Origin: Chrysochromulina parva
Lineage: Eukaryota; Haptophyta; Prymnesiales; Chrysochromulinaceae
DNA: 23,843 nucleotides
NCBI GenBank assembly: GCA_002887195.1
Contig: PJAB01000557.1
Location: 1 to 23,843, forward strand
Direction of reading: 5' to 3'
Under the pieces are notes generated by a model. It ran no database searches and was not told where the DNA came from. It saw nothing but the letters and a program-made list of their open reading frames with translations. Shown here in pieces: positions 21,201 to 22,358 of the stretch. How positions within the stretch are numbered: the first letter of the stretch is position 1; each line of letters opens with the position of its first letter. The position numbers were made by a program, and so were the translations under genes.

Positions 21201-22042
21201 CAGCGGTTGGCGGCATAGAGGGACGAGCGATCCTCTGCCTCTCGCCAGCAGTCAATTTGACGGATGCGCAGATGATCGCAGGCTCCGGTGCCGAGCTGCC
21301 GGTAGCTATCTCTCTCAATGCGCAGCAGTACACGCCGCTTCAGATTGCCTTCCACCTGCATGAACATCCACAGCTCGCACTCGTCAGCCCGGCGTGCGGC
21401 CCAGTCGGCGGCGAGACCCGACTGACCGTTGTGGGCGACCAGCTCCGGGGCGGATCTGCGTACCGCTGCCGCCTGGGCAACTCGTCCGCAACCAACGCCA
21501 CATACGAGAGCACACTGCAAGGTGACTTGATCCATTGCGCGACGCCAAGAGAGGGCCTGACGACGCTACTCAGGGGCGAGATCCACGGCGGCCAACGGTC
21601 GCCGGCCGTGCTGTACGTCTCTCTCAATGCACAGCAGTACGTGGACGTCCCTACGGGTCGATTGGCGCCCGGCACGGCGCCAGGCTTCGCGCCCGCCGAC
21701 GCCTTCAGCCTCTACCTCGACCCCCCGCGTGCCAACCTCGTGCGGCCGATACCCGATGAGTCGCTTCCCGTCGTTCCGAGCTTCGTGGCCTCGCTGGACT
21801 CGCGCAACGGCACTCGTAGTGGCGTCGTGACCATCTTCTCGCACGTCTACTTTGGCGGGTGCGACTATCGCTGCCGCTTTGGTGGCTCAGGTGCTGCCAC
21901 GGCGACCGGTAGCTTCCGGGAGCGCGACGGCGGCATTCGATGCCAAGCGCCCATTCGGCCAGCGGACACCTCTGTGGAGCTCTGGGTCTCGCTCAACGGG
22001 CAGCAGTTTGTACCCACCAACACGACGCTCACTTGGACGTGA
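275..22042 (+). CDS. Giant secreted TIG/IPT-repeat protein with lectin-like modules (7,255 aa)
   Basis: A single uninterrupted frame runs from ATG 275 to TGA 22042. The start is chosen because residues 1-23 form a typical signal peptide: basic MRRG, a hydrophobic core around ALLLIVTV, then a small-residue region ending NHA. Next come a beta-rich region (about 24-157), a fibronectin III-like domain (158-272) and about 41 TIG units of roughly 100 residues. A typical unit has an SP.SGP.AGGT turn, a GSDYRCRFG strand, an LRC.SPP strand and a closing VSLNGQQYT strand. The two conserved Cys per unit probably form the family's disulfide. Nested modules are a PAN-like domain (767-842) and six ConA/LamG-like domains (from 1451, 1972, 3344, 4645, 5913 and 6501). 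N-glycosylation sequons are numerous. There is no transmembrane helix or GPI-type tail. TIG arrays are known in plexins, fibrocystins and algal surface proteins. An adhesive or cell-covering matrix role is inferred; ligand and partners are unknown. Confidence 0.9.
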   Translation: MRRGMACSALLLIVTVSTSPNHADLPPIFLSLEGSVVADGTERAFNLAASTLHLVLSGDAWAPDVAVNGSASRAALLGSFASQQPLAASGWTAVVGPVLGSASLLRASPTLLTLSLPQLPCYDLLVPELVTVRVPGAAIASGRSVVAPSLRISAIAQITPPRWGSVLTPPRELGRNCTHVTLSWDPPYFDGGTALSGYRLETRRADGSDPPPTAVDEPGVLVSAADGTLWRRDSTLLSPLAVPGGAVTGVLGPLLAGVAYEVRVRAFSVGTGCTHLEGDDGAVAIVYGGWRADSLHVIVGPPGGPVRGGTVVLVRGACMHAATACVWGSSSSSSGSSGSSGSSGSSGSSGSSGSSGSSGSSGSSSGNGGGGTEPPMTAAIARNESALLCESGPASEPGSVSLALAEQLNASAARATGLAFEYFGLSALALEPAAGPVGGGTDLRIGIAIEGSAALRRGVRLPDARCRFEGAMVSGTMAAAHASSLEVICTTPVGTAVGLVNVTVSLDAGLAYTAPLPAARAFLYYNASLRAVWPVGGPVRGGTLTTIVGSGLAGGEGGTGTVGDDGSGEEWCRTNIAHCADQMRCRFGVLGGRVIPFQTNDTHVLCTSPPTFRVAEGGPARLAAAVDVLHPDRIAGRSWDDLGSATDELTYSLNGEAYLRPRLAWTYYAPPTISSLQPADGPASGGQEITVRGDGFMNLVAGGASAARCRFGTHTTRVLEIRNATLLVCAAPQDLAARDAALAAPLPAIRADGTGGGIGDDVTFPLEHSARHCCLEGAGAARVGGGMGYTSRLACQESCVANPSCRFFSYAGVLGRCDLCSSCTDESSAAESSALYESYRRVEPALPALLPFELSLNGQQFELSDADRTFELGYLMYATASYNVSTTGGPTTGGTLVTITGRGFARAAARATSTRARFGTLWWERNATLAVRCRFGAAGSTTPIQLRDDEIVCPTPPLPSGMALRGDSSVAAELTLRSGRATLPLTVALNAARFNGGSVYGSGEPAPAAHDEAFDVAHFEVAPDFNVTLYEQHISELLPPGGPTAGGTQVQIAGRWLHAFAPHAAMCRFGKLPSPAISLGEVDADGGGDYGSGAQEGSGSGSGDYASGGDSSGEVALGEDSSPISGLRCTAPSPDPATYVQDWPTSALPFRLALNYQPRPCEPSVGLVAPAFGPGTFDSNECGEGFRGSFRPAQGMPFHYYAPPTISSIFPVRGVFSGGVALTLKGHGFHSRLAALGVPILCGFGLSGPTPYPPPNTTSVATLDAATGTFRCSSPARLAAGADEAVSVALNGHDFEVGGEHSRFAYIAPLLPRTSFPLGGPVAGGSVVHVLSAGLLNRTDGTLRCRFGDAEGAADYVALERHDVEGELDRTNFDVALARNETGVLRCVAPRAHVAGATALLVRNFDRDTYENATTAPRDDPNSSYYDRYYSARLHSWYPLGLDGNPEMSGFDWSLFDLGMRGFGALGPLPTDSLRGDALIEGGSLRLTQGAQLDALGDEDRDVPSLTRSRAAAHRASLRSSTGSLVLARADMAPAAVIHHFEAAFELSQPGHSFSGRGISFCYGLPPEGNLSFGEEGTRSGLNVHVITLDARPPANQLRVSYDGRELETLTLGTALREATWANMTIRYDEYGLAVTHNGRRRIVSLPIYGYAPTTAWHFSVGARAGPHGDTHLVDNLRIRSGELLREGTVPFSVSVNGRDFAPVPGGYRYVTPPVISVASPASGPVAGGTVVTVGGFGFGSGMQLECRFQTEVVYATVLNSSAVRCVTPLAPRLNVSRPPLQPIELSISLHGAWEPPTAIATLPWLLRTRPEVSSFSPESGPLAGGTHVIVQASALAGGVDYRCRFGLPNRTVSATYDDVSETLRCVAPAHAAISALEITLNGQQYTSSGRLFSQYEPFLLRSLEPSRAASLGGALMHVSFDAFGQPSPFEAIRCRVGEAPPTEPLQYTDQWALCVVPPSYSARAVALDHTLEFNDANASTDGVLRLSTTGDAKIAEGVLMLTDPSPATPFLSAGQQIATGAKGIGSAVLTLRRPYNALHWFELSFELLIGSASHMGGFGLSINLGELNTSLVTSCEAYPSLWGPNTLGHQDGRAAPGVLPPNCLATDYWEPFGEDGAGSGLRLKFLTRREHVVQGGFEPNMELYEAIEVWYAGEQLLVVPLGKTLRTSSWVPMHIRYDGDGLHVAHNGRVWIERYQIRGWSPQPSWRLGFGARGAPTLYPGSIIDVGPDGLPGEAERHWIDHLRVTSGLLVAEATAPVTLSFNGQQYAPAPAALSYYAMPAVSKITPTTGPLAGGTLVRVSGSKLDLGHENTDSFRAGYRCRYGDVPQLAGYLVNQTELELPRISHDLGSSSATCPPYARAHAHAHADCYYGSQVVNATYGDEFAQGVYGMASARGTVSCVTPSRADPRILAVELSLNGQQYTADATPYGFYIEAVLSSALPLSGPQQGGTALLINASFLGNGSDSRCRFFGLTPPELHAPWAEAHLGGESPATFDVARGLARCVSPALPEVEHGGYTGYPNAYIASLRITKNGQNYDLAGLPFSYFRQPRPLFFDPPGGPFEGHTTVTLFGGFSGGFTQDYVCRFGAVLVPATHQSVPTERLLCISPPLDNATVPELANVTHARPVPLHVSLNGQQFHSIGTYSYYDDPAFDSLTPPSGPDRGGTQVSIVGVGLAANVQPRANSSEPNSVVGVSADIVGQRALGLDGMHQFYCRFGPLGKVEGTYAAASTLRCDSPPFGATGSVARTVLVSVTLNDQDYEPAYDFQYYAEPIISALLPPTGPTVGNTTIVVVGSSTFELIDRESHFASYACQVGDAADSRQSRGQRFAAIRSQADPTRLLCTTPALLLNISQRFGFRGDEGLFPLPFTVSLNGQQFTPRTPLFLAADGTPFTPPPPAASNASNATASLGAHSMSHRAINFTFIGVLMDLDGSLALSSLPTSGPSNGATSVVVYGRPRELAGGSRYQCRVGPQLLEGTYLSDAGGIRCTTGPFAANGTYSVEVSLNGQQFTDARRDGAGALRQFAVYDPPHLVDTFPRSAPTLVATALRLSGSAFSRGSDYVCRFAHAEGLAGRGTLINGSYVEDAAEAAWGSEPDRFLPPPCCSNLAPPSMRCLGHNHSCTAASFVSDHEVRCATPEVLTPRLMSVQLTLNGQQYALGTPTILVYPPPVINYSVPSRGSMSGGTSVLVHGRDFMPTVASQAQAPSSLPTLRCAFGPQKVPGTALSSSVVRCFTPPGASAGALNEIRIGGTGNASADMLSAQMLRIGTRGPPSWTRLSRGGDGRVGEVQAAGPGSMQSGSASASAGGAFDVSGRSEASDTYDHGTHATFDSGHTYRHNGSSTDFGGELDGSPLMLYGDSRLEDGLLKLTRSIRNGADRQEIGFVILRDEAFFAPPQRSFTFDFLLRMGGTYNEPGGEGFSISYGDLPNPPSGIGERGAGLGLRILMRTYVHNQLLIMWAGDIVYSMGVDDLRTRADGEFAHVHIRMLGQVLELWYRGVSLIHELRCPWFEPRVEWTWALGARAGQRGDDHWIGNFTMRSSHSVHEVGAVELRVSLNDQEYTPGPTPFYVYYGEPSLTPGAAPCRAPSTSTCALAFSPTSGPSTGGTRVLMDGEALGHGYPYTCRFGNAPYPHDPFYPSDSAGHYARLSAMVAGCTEDPLNTLLPLSARGDAATCMAPPPVSTAYSHDPYADRDDSSVSKSIVPAGYVPGTTAGRNGTVRVFGSALCVAPAAQTLPVPANATSLVVLEISLNAQDYTRNGAKFTYYAPPAVLELSPSSGPLAGGTRVLVLGANLTGGSDYRCAFGTRSLQRSPVGNSTTAPVFAEAETLSATMLVCTTPPHLAPPRSLDVAVTLNGQQYSARTAPFSVHAPVDVLALSPASGPRLGATEVTLSGGPFANGSDYRCRFIPSAQSSEYWRESAGVLGGAENWNELGAVNATVVGEAVNASALRCVSPPQLRPLVAHIETTLNGQQYTTSRRRFEYTDSLLTVSSVSPSSGPHHGGTRLVVHGHGLRLGAHYCCRLDGIVLPASLETAGSGTRLLWNGTHGVPAISNASAVDAVRCITPDAAQPNMTNQTLTSTNLTSSSVRLGVPLSVSIATNCQQYSAPHAGVTFTYFGSPPESIGSSTELGWPPSRPSVPPASPVPGLTDFAALPLKALNFSARDLRVSGHQVSQLINTSGFTAAELWNGGYTIDELRVGGFGAHELSQAGASAAELRAGGFTSIELRAAGFSALELEFGGYSRPHLFAAGFVATAVSPASGPNDGNTNVTIFGGPFANGSDYRCRFTPLMLLVPGTPSADGSRLHCQSPAVSVRQLHTAIRMTAAPPPPAPVITPRQAAINARLPYEALYEPETFDSYNQLVRIAVAEQNAAAAAAHAAAAAAAALPPPPGSLPTGTATAALEVTLNGQQFSVNTFLFETYAAPMISSLSPASGPIVGGTLLQLVGRELGHGSHRLCRFAMAPPPPAEVASGEGGSGDEATNSTHALVQVGPAANTAEWQQIRVAGAEVLAATVTASVVAGGGALLCRTPLTSSALALPSVVEVALNGQQFTSGGARFDFFHPPAFSAVYPLLGPPAGGTSVLLTGTGFHDFGRVSAFPGAREDLRCRFGNETVFVLAPTTWVQESGVRCTSPPLSQLEVMGELRYSFDAQPNASALLGDAHIADGILVLTQPTPRQIGTFVVRPDRLVPAPTAFDASFEVLIGGGTTAWYDNAHLGDYQRGYEPLSGMGFAFNFGPFDSDVANGRRWPEGFGTAFGEQGAPHGRGLRVALITYTSRLLEVAYDGAMLIRVPLGSELRILSWALMRVLYVAAEPGAPEGSGGLSVWYDGVRRVTNLTVPGWAPNASWSWALSASTQYETATDAHWVDNLVIQGANLSLGVEFPVALTLNRREVYETGQTFRYAPSPVLSRIHPTGGPLAGGTVVSLFGVNLANGTHYKCRFGGEAPTPALGGPVLDGPVPGSLPLEQFMTPATYTGDAKLAAGPSYAAFGEVLGAGVVRCVSPNVSAFVEPNRTATGDVVTLELSVNGQEYTQQSHSFSRYAPILTAVYPMSGPLAGAFRIELSGANLANGSEYRCRFELPFNVSTPRSEISPSPPPSAPLFWLKPPSPPPPQPLPELGSGNSGSGSGDSGSGDSGSGDSGSGDSGSGSPDEQGAVPTSATSDAFLHARFLVTEARLERDARTAGRRPAHDAVVCSVPAEARYLLLRESDRRGEASELKVAVSLNAQQYTSGSESEVWWPASIASLVLYPPPTLTSISPSSGPALGGTRIAVSGANLTSGSNYTCRFNEFSREALPGTLETSLGSSVRCIAPPVVLQPCTSPSIACRVLSQRISPLDVAPNGQDYADRAAAGLQHFVSFRPPELDSISPSSGPSAGATVVDIGGVRPPTGGSDYRCRFVSAALANATALNTTATRGLPSVTVHATFDETRGVVRCVTPGLIATNATASAAVLVALNGQQYHGQVLSDGEADQVTGSMTFRFYGMPSVTAISPSCGPIEGATNLTVSGTQLGGGSDYRCRFADRPSSPSSSSQHSATARRFGGALVVNASTSAYYDGGSGSLWCLTPAGLASAVALYVEVTLNGQESTADGVTLVRYAPIALGAISPASGPVNGATMLRIEGVGAVRGLASSNGCDVRCRFASGSSVAPLDTPAVLPDLASGSVQCESPRGVGSGTLELSLNGQQYSSSRLHFAAYPPIVLHRIAPPLGPLAGGTTVLLHASNLSAVGTDLRCRFRTLDGPFVDAIATRVELAEGGAALSCLTLPRAVGVDQVRITLNGQQFSPPVQYSVLPRARVHSIYPLATPERGGIVVTVHGEGFASTDGQPELLRCQIGATTVIGTLLNQSAVRCTTPPAQAAGLARRVHLNVEQATLYRIDPTINARPEWEIPYLAYAQPTGAWPLPAPHEDVPYEAVLWWSGDSSLADLGASLFGDARLFRGSIVLTEVTESQRGGFLFLPPTVGSRAGTIKPPRASVHLTNSSTPFPTAFRLSLELTMGTGLPVTMEPPLSERESGDGFSISIGELPNAAAGELGSGNGLRISLLTRRNLLSVSYAERSLLSTPLPDAERLRSNTSFPIELIMRTNRLSLTVDGRAVLSDAPLPEWAVDVRPEWRVGLGARTNARRGELHVVDNLIFEISPSLEVSPVRLEVTLNGQQYSTDDTRLRYLGNAQVSLAGPALGPAHGGTRVLVHGASMHGGSAYRCRFGARVVEAAFEPASTLDGRLVCTSPPLAEALDGLRVLNGSRAEAGSAEAGSGVIGIGDDGSGDGGSGDGAMLGYDSQGEVRGNVTLTISLNEQDFESSTLTFSYYEHPIILAISPHAGPVRGQTRVTVIMSASEAGGLPWRPDLIPSTAQAECRFGSEKVVPASWGGGITATEPYHDNGSQLASPPINATGLALTCVTPMLTAGQHPLSMSLNRQDYLLDGSPNFTFYEPGAISSVLPSGGPRRGGTIVTLTGTLAPAHVSARPALCRFGRHTVAATVDTAQGALRCTSPSAAAAGVEIEGDMLASDGQLPLDTAQLEMSRRNGTVPTGVTGALHAAYTAAIGGRAQRGSEARSIVLVQGAEHAAGHLAIIPHRIGEHVALRWFEAHFEAFSYGTAGLSISVGDVPGYVGQSGGGSALRVLFAKRWRSLTISYAGERLRVVTLEEDQLQGLDPDDEWFGVDCTSGADGRVDCANVPPRWRSVRLAFLEDGLHLSFDEQPIVTGLALPRWAPASDWRLVFGASTEFGYGRLALRALRLRTDAAVGSIPLPLSVSLNGQQFEPEDSFAQYAHPEIWSVAPSAGPVLGGTRILVRGLTFGISASEHRCRFGVDGLVDATRYEATGLLACISPALTDSSLLAAANGTRAGTAPMVHLATLNFTIELRRDGQLLGSEPAGQGSFTYYTVGAIAGLGLHPASGPINGGTLLSLVVGGLANSSGLFSISCRYDLRGLRVARRAVDLARAADVELVASAAGFNASRVEQPALTVAASYGTAVGGIEGRAILCLSPAVNLTDAQMIAGSGAELPVAISLNAQQYTPLQIAFHLHEHPQLALVSPACGPVGGETRLTVVGDQLRGGSAYRCRLGNSSATNATYESTLQGDLIHCATPREGLTTLLRGEIHGGQRSPAVLYVSLNAQQYVDVPTGRLAPGTAPGFAPADAFSLYLDPPRANLVRPIPDESLPVVPSFVASLDSRNGTRSGVVTIFSHVYFGGCDYRCRFGGSGAATATGSFRERDGGIRCQAPIRPADTSVELWVSLNGQQFVPTNTTLTWT
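746..1090 (+). other. Fibronectin type III-like domain (residues 158-272)
   Basis: The segment contains VTLSWDPPYFDGG followed by LSGYRLETRR and closes with YEVRVRAFSVG. This is the usual fibronectin III order of a Trp strand, a PP..DGG turn, a GY strand and a Y.VRVRA strand. An insertion rich in Pro, Asp and Ser sits in the middle. The preceding residues 24-157 are beta-rich, with a W..VV and a YDLLVPE..TV.VP pattern. They resemble, from memory, an uncharacterised sandwich module of algal multidomain proteins; I could not verify this. Confidence 0.7.
1259..1372 (+). repeat. In-frame 9-bp microsatellite encoding Ser-Ser-Gly
   Basis: A run of AGC codons is followed by about ten copies of AGCAGCGGC, giving residues 329-366 as Ser6 and then repeated Gly-Ser-Ser. 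It is followed by a Gly-rich stretch. It interrupts the first TIG unit just after the CVWG strand, which stands in the position of the usual CRFG. All copies keep the frame, so gain or loss of units would change linker length without breaking the gene. Confidence 0.95.
2573..2800 (+). other. PAN/Apple-like Cys-rich module (residues 767-842)
   Basis: Eight cysteines fall at residues 773, 774, 795, 799, 805, 817, 820 and 823. The core has an ACQESC, NPSCRFFSY and GRCDLCSSC layout. This matches the PAN/Apple pattern of a helix with C...C, a C.FF.Y strand and a following C. PAN modules bind protein or carbohydrate in other systems. Here the module lies between the LLVCAAP strand and the ELSLNGQQFEL strand of the fourth TIG unit, so it appears to be an insertion inside that domain. 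The exact PAN subfamily is uncertain. Confidence 0.65.
3521..3640 (+). repeat. Acidic Gly-Ser linker (residues 1083-1122)
   Basis: This is a low-complexity segment rich in Gly, Ser, Asp and Glu with several SGSG and SGD steps, placed inside the sixth TIG unit between its CRFG and LRCTAP strands. Ser-Gly next to acidic residues resembles glycan-attachment or phosphorylation sites of extracellular proteins, which is inference. It is probably disordered. Confidence 0.75.
4625..5320 (+). other. ConA/LamG-like lectin module 1 (residues 1451-1682)
   Basis: The module runs from FDWSLFDLG to HLVDNLRIRSG. It shares a set order with five later copies: a GDA.I..G.L.LT start, a FE..FEL strand, a G.GISF..G.LP turn, FGEEG..SGL, a V.YDGREL strand, W..M.IRYDE.GL.V.HNGR, a YAPTTAWHF strand, GARAG and finally VDNLRI. 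These are hallmarks of concanavalin A-like lectin/glucanase sandwiches. It carries one unpaired Cys (ISFCYG). It lies between the LRCVAP strand and the SVSVNGRDF strand of TIG unit 8. Confidence 0.7.
6188..7021 (+). other. ConA/LamG-like lectin module 2 (residues 1972-2249)
   Basis: This is the longest copy, about 278 residues. It keeps the GDAKIAEGVLMLT start, FELSFELLIG, FGEDGAGSGL, the MHIRYDGDGLHVAHNGR strand pair and the closing HWIDHLRVTSG. A roughly 45-residue insertion after INLGELN contains two Cys (TSCEAY and PPNCLAT) that could pair with each other. It sits between the ALCVVPP strand and the TLSFNGQQYAP strand of TIG unit 11. Confidence 0.7.
7347..7377. repeat. 31-bp alternating purine-pyrimidine tract
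   Basis: Every base step alternates pyrimidine and purine from 7347 to 7377, mostly CG and CA steps. Such tracts are classical Z-DNA formers. The coding strand reads Tyr-Ala-Arg-Ala followed by three His-Ala pairs (His 2363, 2365 and 2367) and lies between two extra cysteines of TIG unit 12. Confidence 0.8.
10304..10897 (+). other. ConA/LamG-like lectin module 3 (residues 3344-3541)
   Basis: The copy begins near GDSRLEDGLLKLT and continues through FTFDFLLRMGG, GFSISYGDLP and IGERGAGLGLRI. It also keeps VHIRMLGQVLELWYRG, VEWTWALGARAGQ and the closing HWIGNFTMRSS. It has one unpaired Cys (ELRCPW). It is preceded by a Ser-Ala-Gly-rich linker and lies between the VRCFTPP strand and the LRVSLNDQEYT strand of TIG unit 19. 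Confidence 0.7.
12755..13027 (+). repeat. Decapeptide repeat array (residues 4161-4251)
   Basis: Nine consecutive units (eight of 10 residues and one of 11) follow the pattern aromatic, Ser/Thr, x, x, Glu, Leu, x, x, Ala/Gly, Gly. Examples are FTAAELWNGG, YTIDELRVGG and FTSIELRAAG. The array sits between TIG units 23 and 24, after a Pro-rich linker. Similar AGF..EL repeats occur in other algal and protist proteins as far as I recall, with no function I can name. The regular Leu spacing suggests a small helical or solenoid spacer. Confidence 0.85.
13388..13432 (+). repeat. Poly-alanine tract (residues 4372-4386)
   Basis: Fifteen codons encode alanine broken by one His, followed by Leu and four Pro. 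The tract uses GCC, GCT, GCG and GCA mixtures and is GC-rich. It separates the body of TIG unit 24 from the following TLNGQQFSV strand and is probably a flexible or helical linker. Confidence 0.85.
14207..14902 (+). other. ConA/LamG-like lectin module 4 (residues 4645-4876)
   Basis: The module starts with LRYSFDAQP and GDAHIADGILVLTQ. It continues with FDASFEVLIGGG, GMGFAFNFG, FGEQGAPHGRGLRV, VAYDGAMLIRVPLG, LSVWYDGVRR and the closing HWVDNLVIQG. The HWVDNL end is the clearest link to the other copies. It is flanked by the VRCTSPP strand and the degenerate closing strand VALTLNRREVY of TIG unit 26. Confidence 0.7.
15632..15724 (+). repeat. 15-bp repeats encoding Gly-Ser-Gly-Asp-Ser linker (residues 5120-5150)
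   Basis: About five tandem 15-bp units encode GSGDS within a Ser-Gly-rich linker. They follow a Pro-rich segment (PSPPPSAP and PPSPPPPQP). The units differ mainly at one third position (TCA or TCG), showing recent tandem expansion. The tract lies inside TIG unit 28, between its CRFEL strand and its VVCSVPA strand. Repeated Ser-Gly-Asp suggests a heavily modified stalk; that is inference. Confidence 0.9.
18011..18688 (+). other. ConA/LamG-like lectin module 5 (residues 5913-6138)
   Basis: The copy contains FGDARLFRGSIVLTE, FRLSLELTMG, GDGFSISIGELPN, GSGNGLRISLLTRR, LSLTVDGRAVL, WRVGLGARTNA and LHVVDNLIFEI in the shared order. It is preceded by a spacer of about 40 residues rich in Pro and Tyr. 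The flanks are the VRCTTPP strand and the RLEVTLNGQQYS strand of TIG unit 34. Confidence 0.7.
18998..19093 (+). repeat. Ser-Gly-Asp-rich linker (residues 6242-6273)
   Basis: A low-complexity stretch starts with two near-identical 15-bp copies encoding AEAGS and continues with GSGDGGSGDG. It lies within TIG unit 35 between LVCTSPP and the TISLNEQDFES strand. Its composition matches the Ser-Gly-Asp tracts elsewhere in the same protein. Confidence 0.8.
19775..20509 (+). other. ConA/LamG-like lectin module 6 (residues 6501-6745)
   Basis: This is the most diverged copy. It keeps WFEAHFEAF, LSISVGDVP, GGGSALRVLFAKR, ISYAGERLRVVTL, RLAFLEDGLHLSFDE and WRLVFGAS. The usual HWVDNL end is replaced by RLALRALRLRT. 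An Asp/Cys-bearing insertion with two Cys (GVDCTSG and RVDCANV) lies before the WRSVRLAF strand. The module sits between LRCTSPS and the PLSVSLNGQQFE strand of TIG unit 37. Confidence 0.6.
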
Positions 22043-22358
22043 CCCTCGTAAGAGAGCTGAGAGGCCCCCAGATAGGCACATGTATTTAGGGACCTAGGCA
22101 TTTTGAGTAGTCGTTATTGAGACGAGAGACGAGTCAGACTCAGAGAACGAGAGTGGGTGCTGGGTGGCTCAACTAGTCAGAATACCCCAACGCAACTAGT
22201 CAGAAGGACATGGCATTTAGGCAGATTACAGTGAGAAATACTACGGAAGTGCACGCTCCCAAGCTGCGGAGACCCACGCGCCTGACCACGCGCCCGGTTC
22301 GGCGCTCGTCACAGGCGTGGAGGTGGGCGATCTGAGAAATCCTCAAGCGAGTCGGCGA
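22043..22358. other. Intergenic region between the giant gene and the transporter gene
   Basis: These 316 bases contain no plausible gene and are less GC-rich than either flank, with A/G-rich patches near 22115-22155. They should hold the 3' untranslated region of the upstream gene and the promoter and leader of the downstream gene. No clear polyadenylation signal is visible. A GTAAGA donor-like site lies at 22048, six bases past the stop. A 41-codon Arg-rich frame (ATG 22210 to TGA 22335) precedes the transporter start and would be an upstream ORF if it is transcribed. Confidence 0.6.
22170..22205. repeat. 13-bp direct repeat in the intergenic region
   Basis: CAACTAGTCAGAA occurs at 22170-22182 and again at 22193-22205, 23 bp apart start to start, with 10 bases between copies. 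Each copy includes the palindrome ACTAGT. It could be a paired protein-binding site in the transporter promoter, a 3'-end element, or a small duplication. No mobile element lies between the copies. Confidence 0.8.

Larger units (their letters stand above)
1160..22038 (+). repeat. Array of about 41 TIG/IPT (Ig-like) domain units
   Basis: Units were counted by the SP.SGP..GGT turn followed by a C-R-F strand. The turns begin near 1170, 1565, 1866, 2299, 2926, 3385, 3899, 4219, 5431, 5720, 5990, 7132, 7597, 7943, 8241, 8608, 9093, 9383, 9797, 11061, 11594, 11905, 12253, 13045, 13564, 13983, 15009, 15421, 16045, 16380, 16748, 17092, 17388, 17669, 18799, 19225, 19594, 20615, 20963, 21387 and 21742. 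The last is degenerate and lacks the GG. The closing motif is exactly NGQQ[YF] in 18 places and NAQQY in three; most others keep an N.Q.[YF] remnant. Unit 24 has no recognisable closing motif of its own. The first eight units are the most diverged, and units from about the tenth onward are closer to consensus. Confidence 0.85.

Noticed and set aside
275..22042. Fibrocystin/PKHD1 orthologue
   Set aside because: TIG arrays are shared, but I see no G8 domain, parallel beta-helix repeats or C-terminal membrane segment.
275..22042. Bacterial giant adhesin or contamination
   Set aside because: The adjacent gene on the same strand has spliceosomal introns and a plastid-type leader, and both genes share the same high-GC codon style.
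22317..22358. N-terminal extension of the transporter from 22317
   Set aside because: The codon there is GTG, and the extension is polar and would mask the signal-like leader that starts at ATG 22359.
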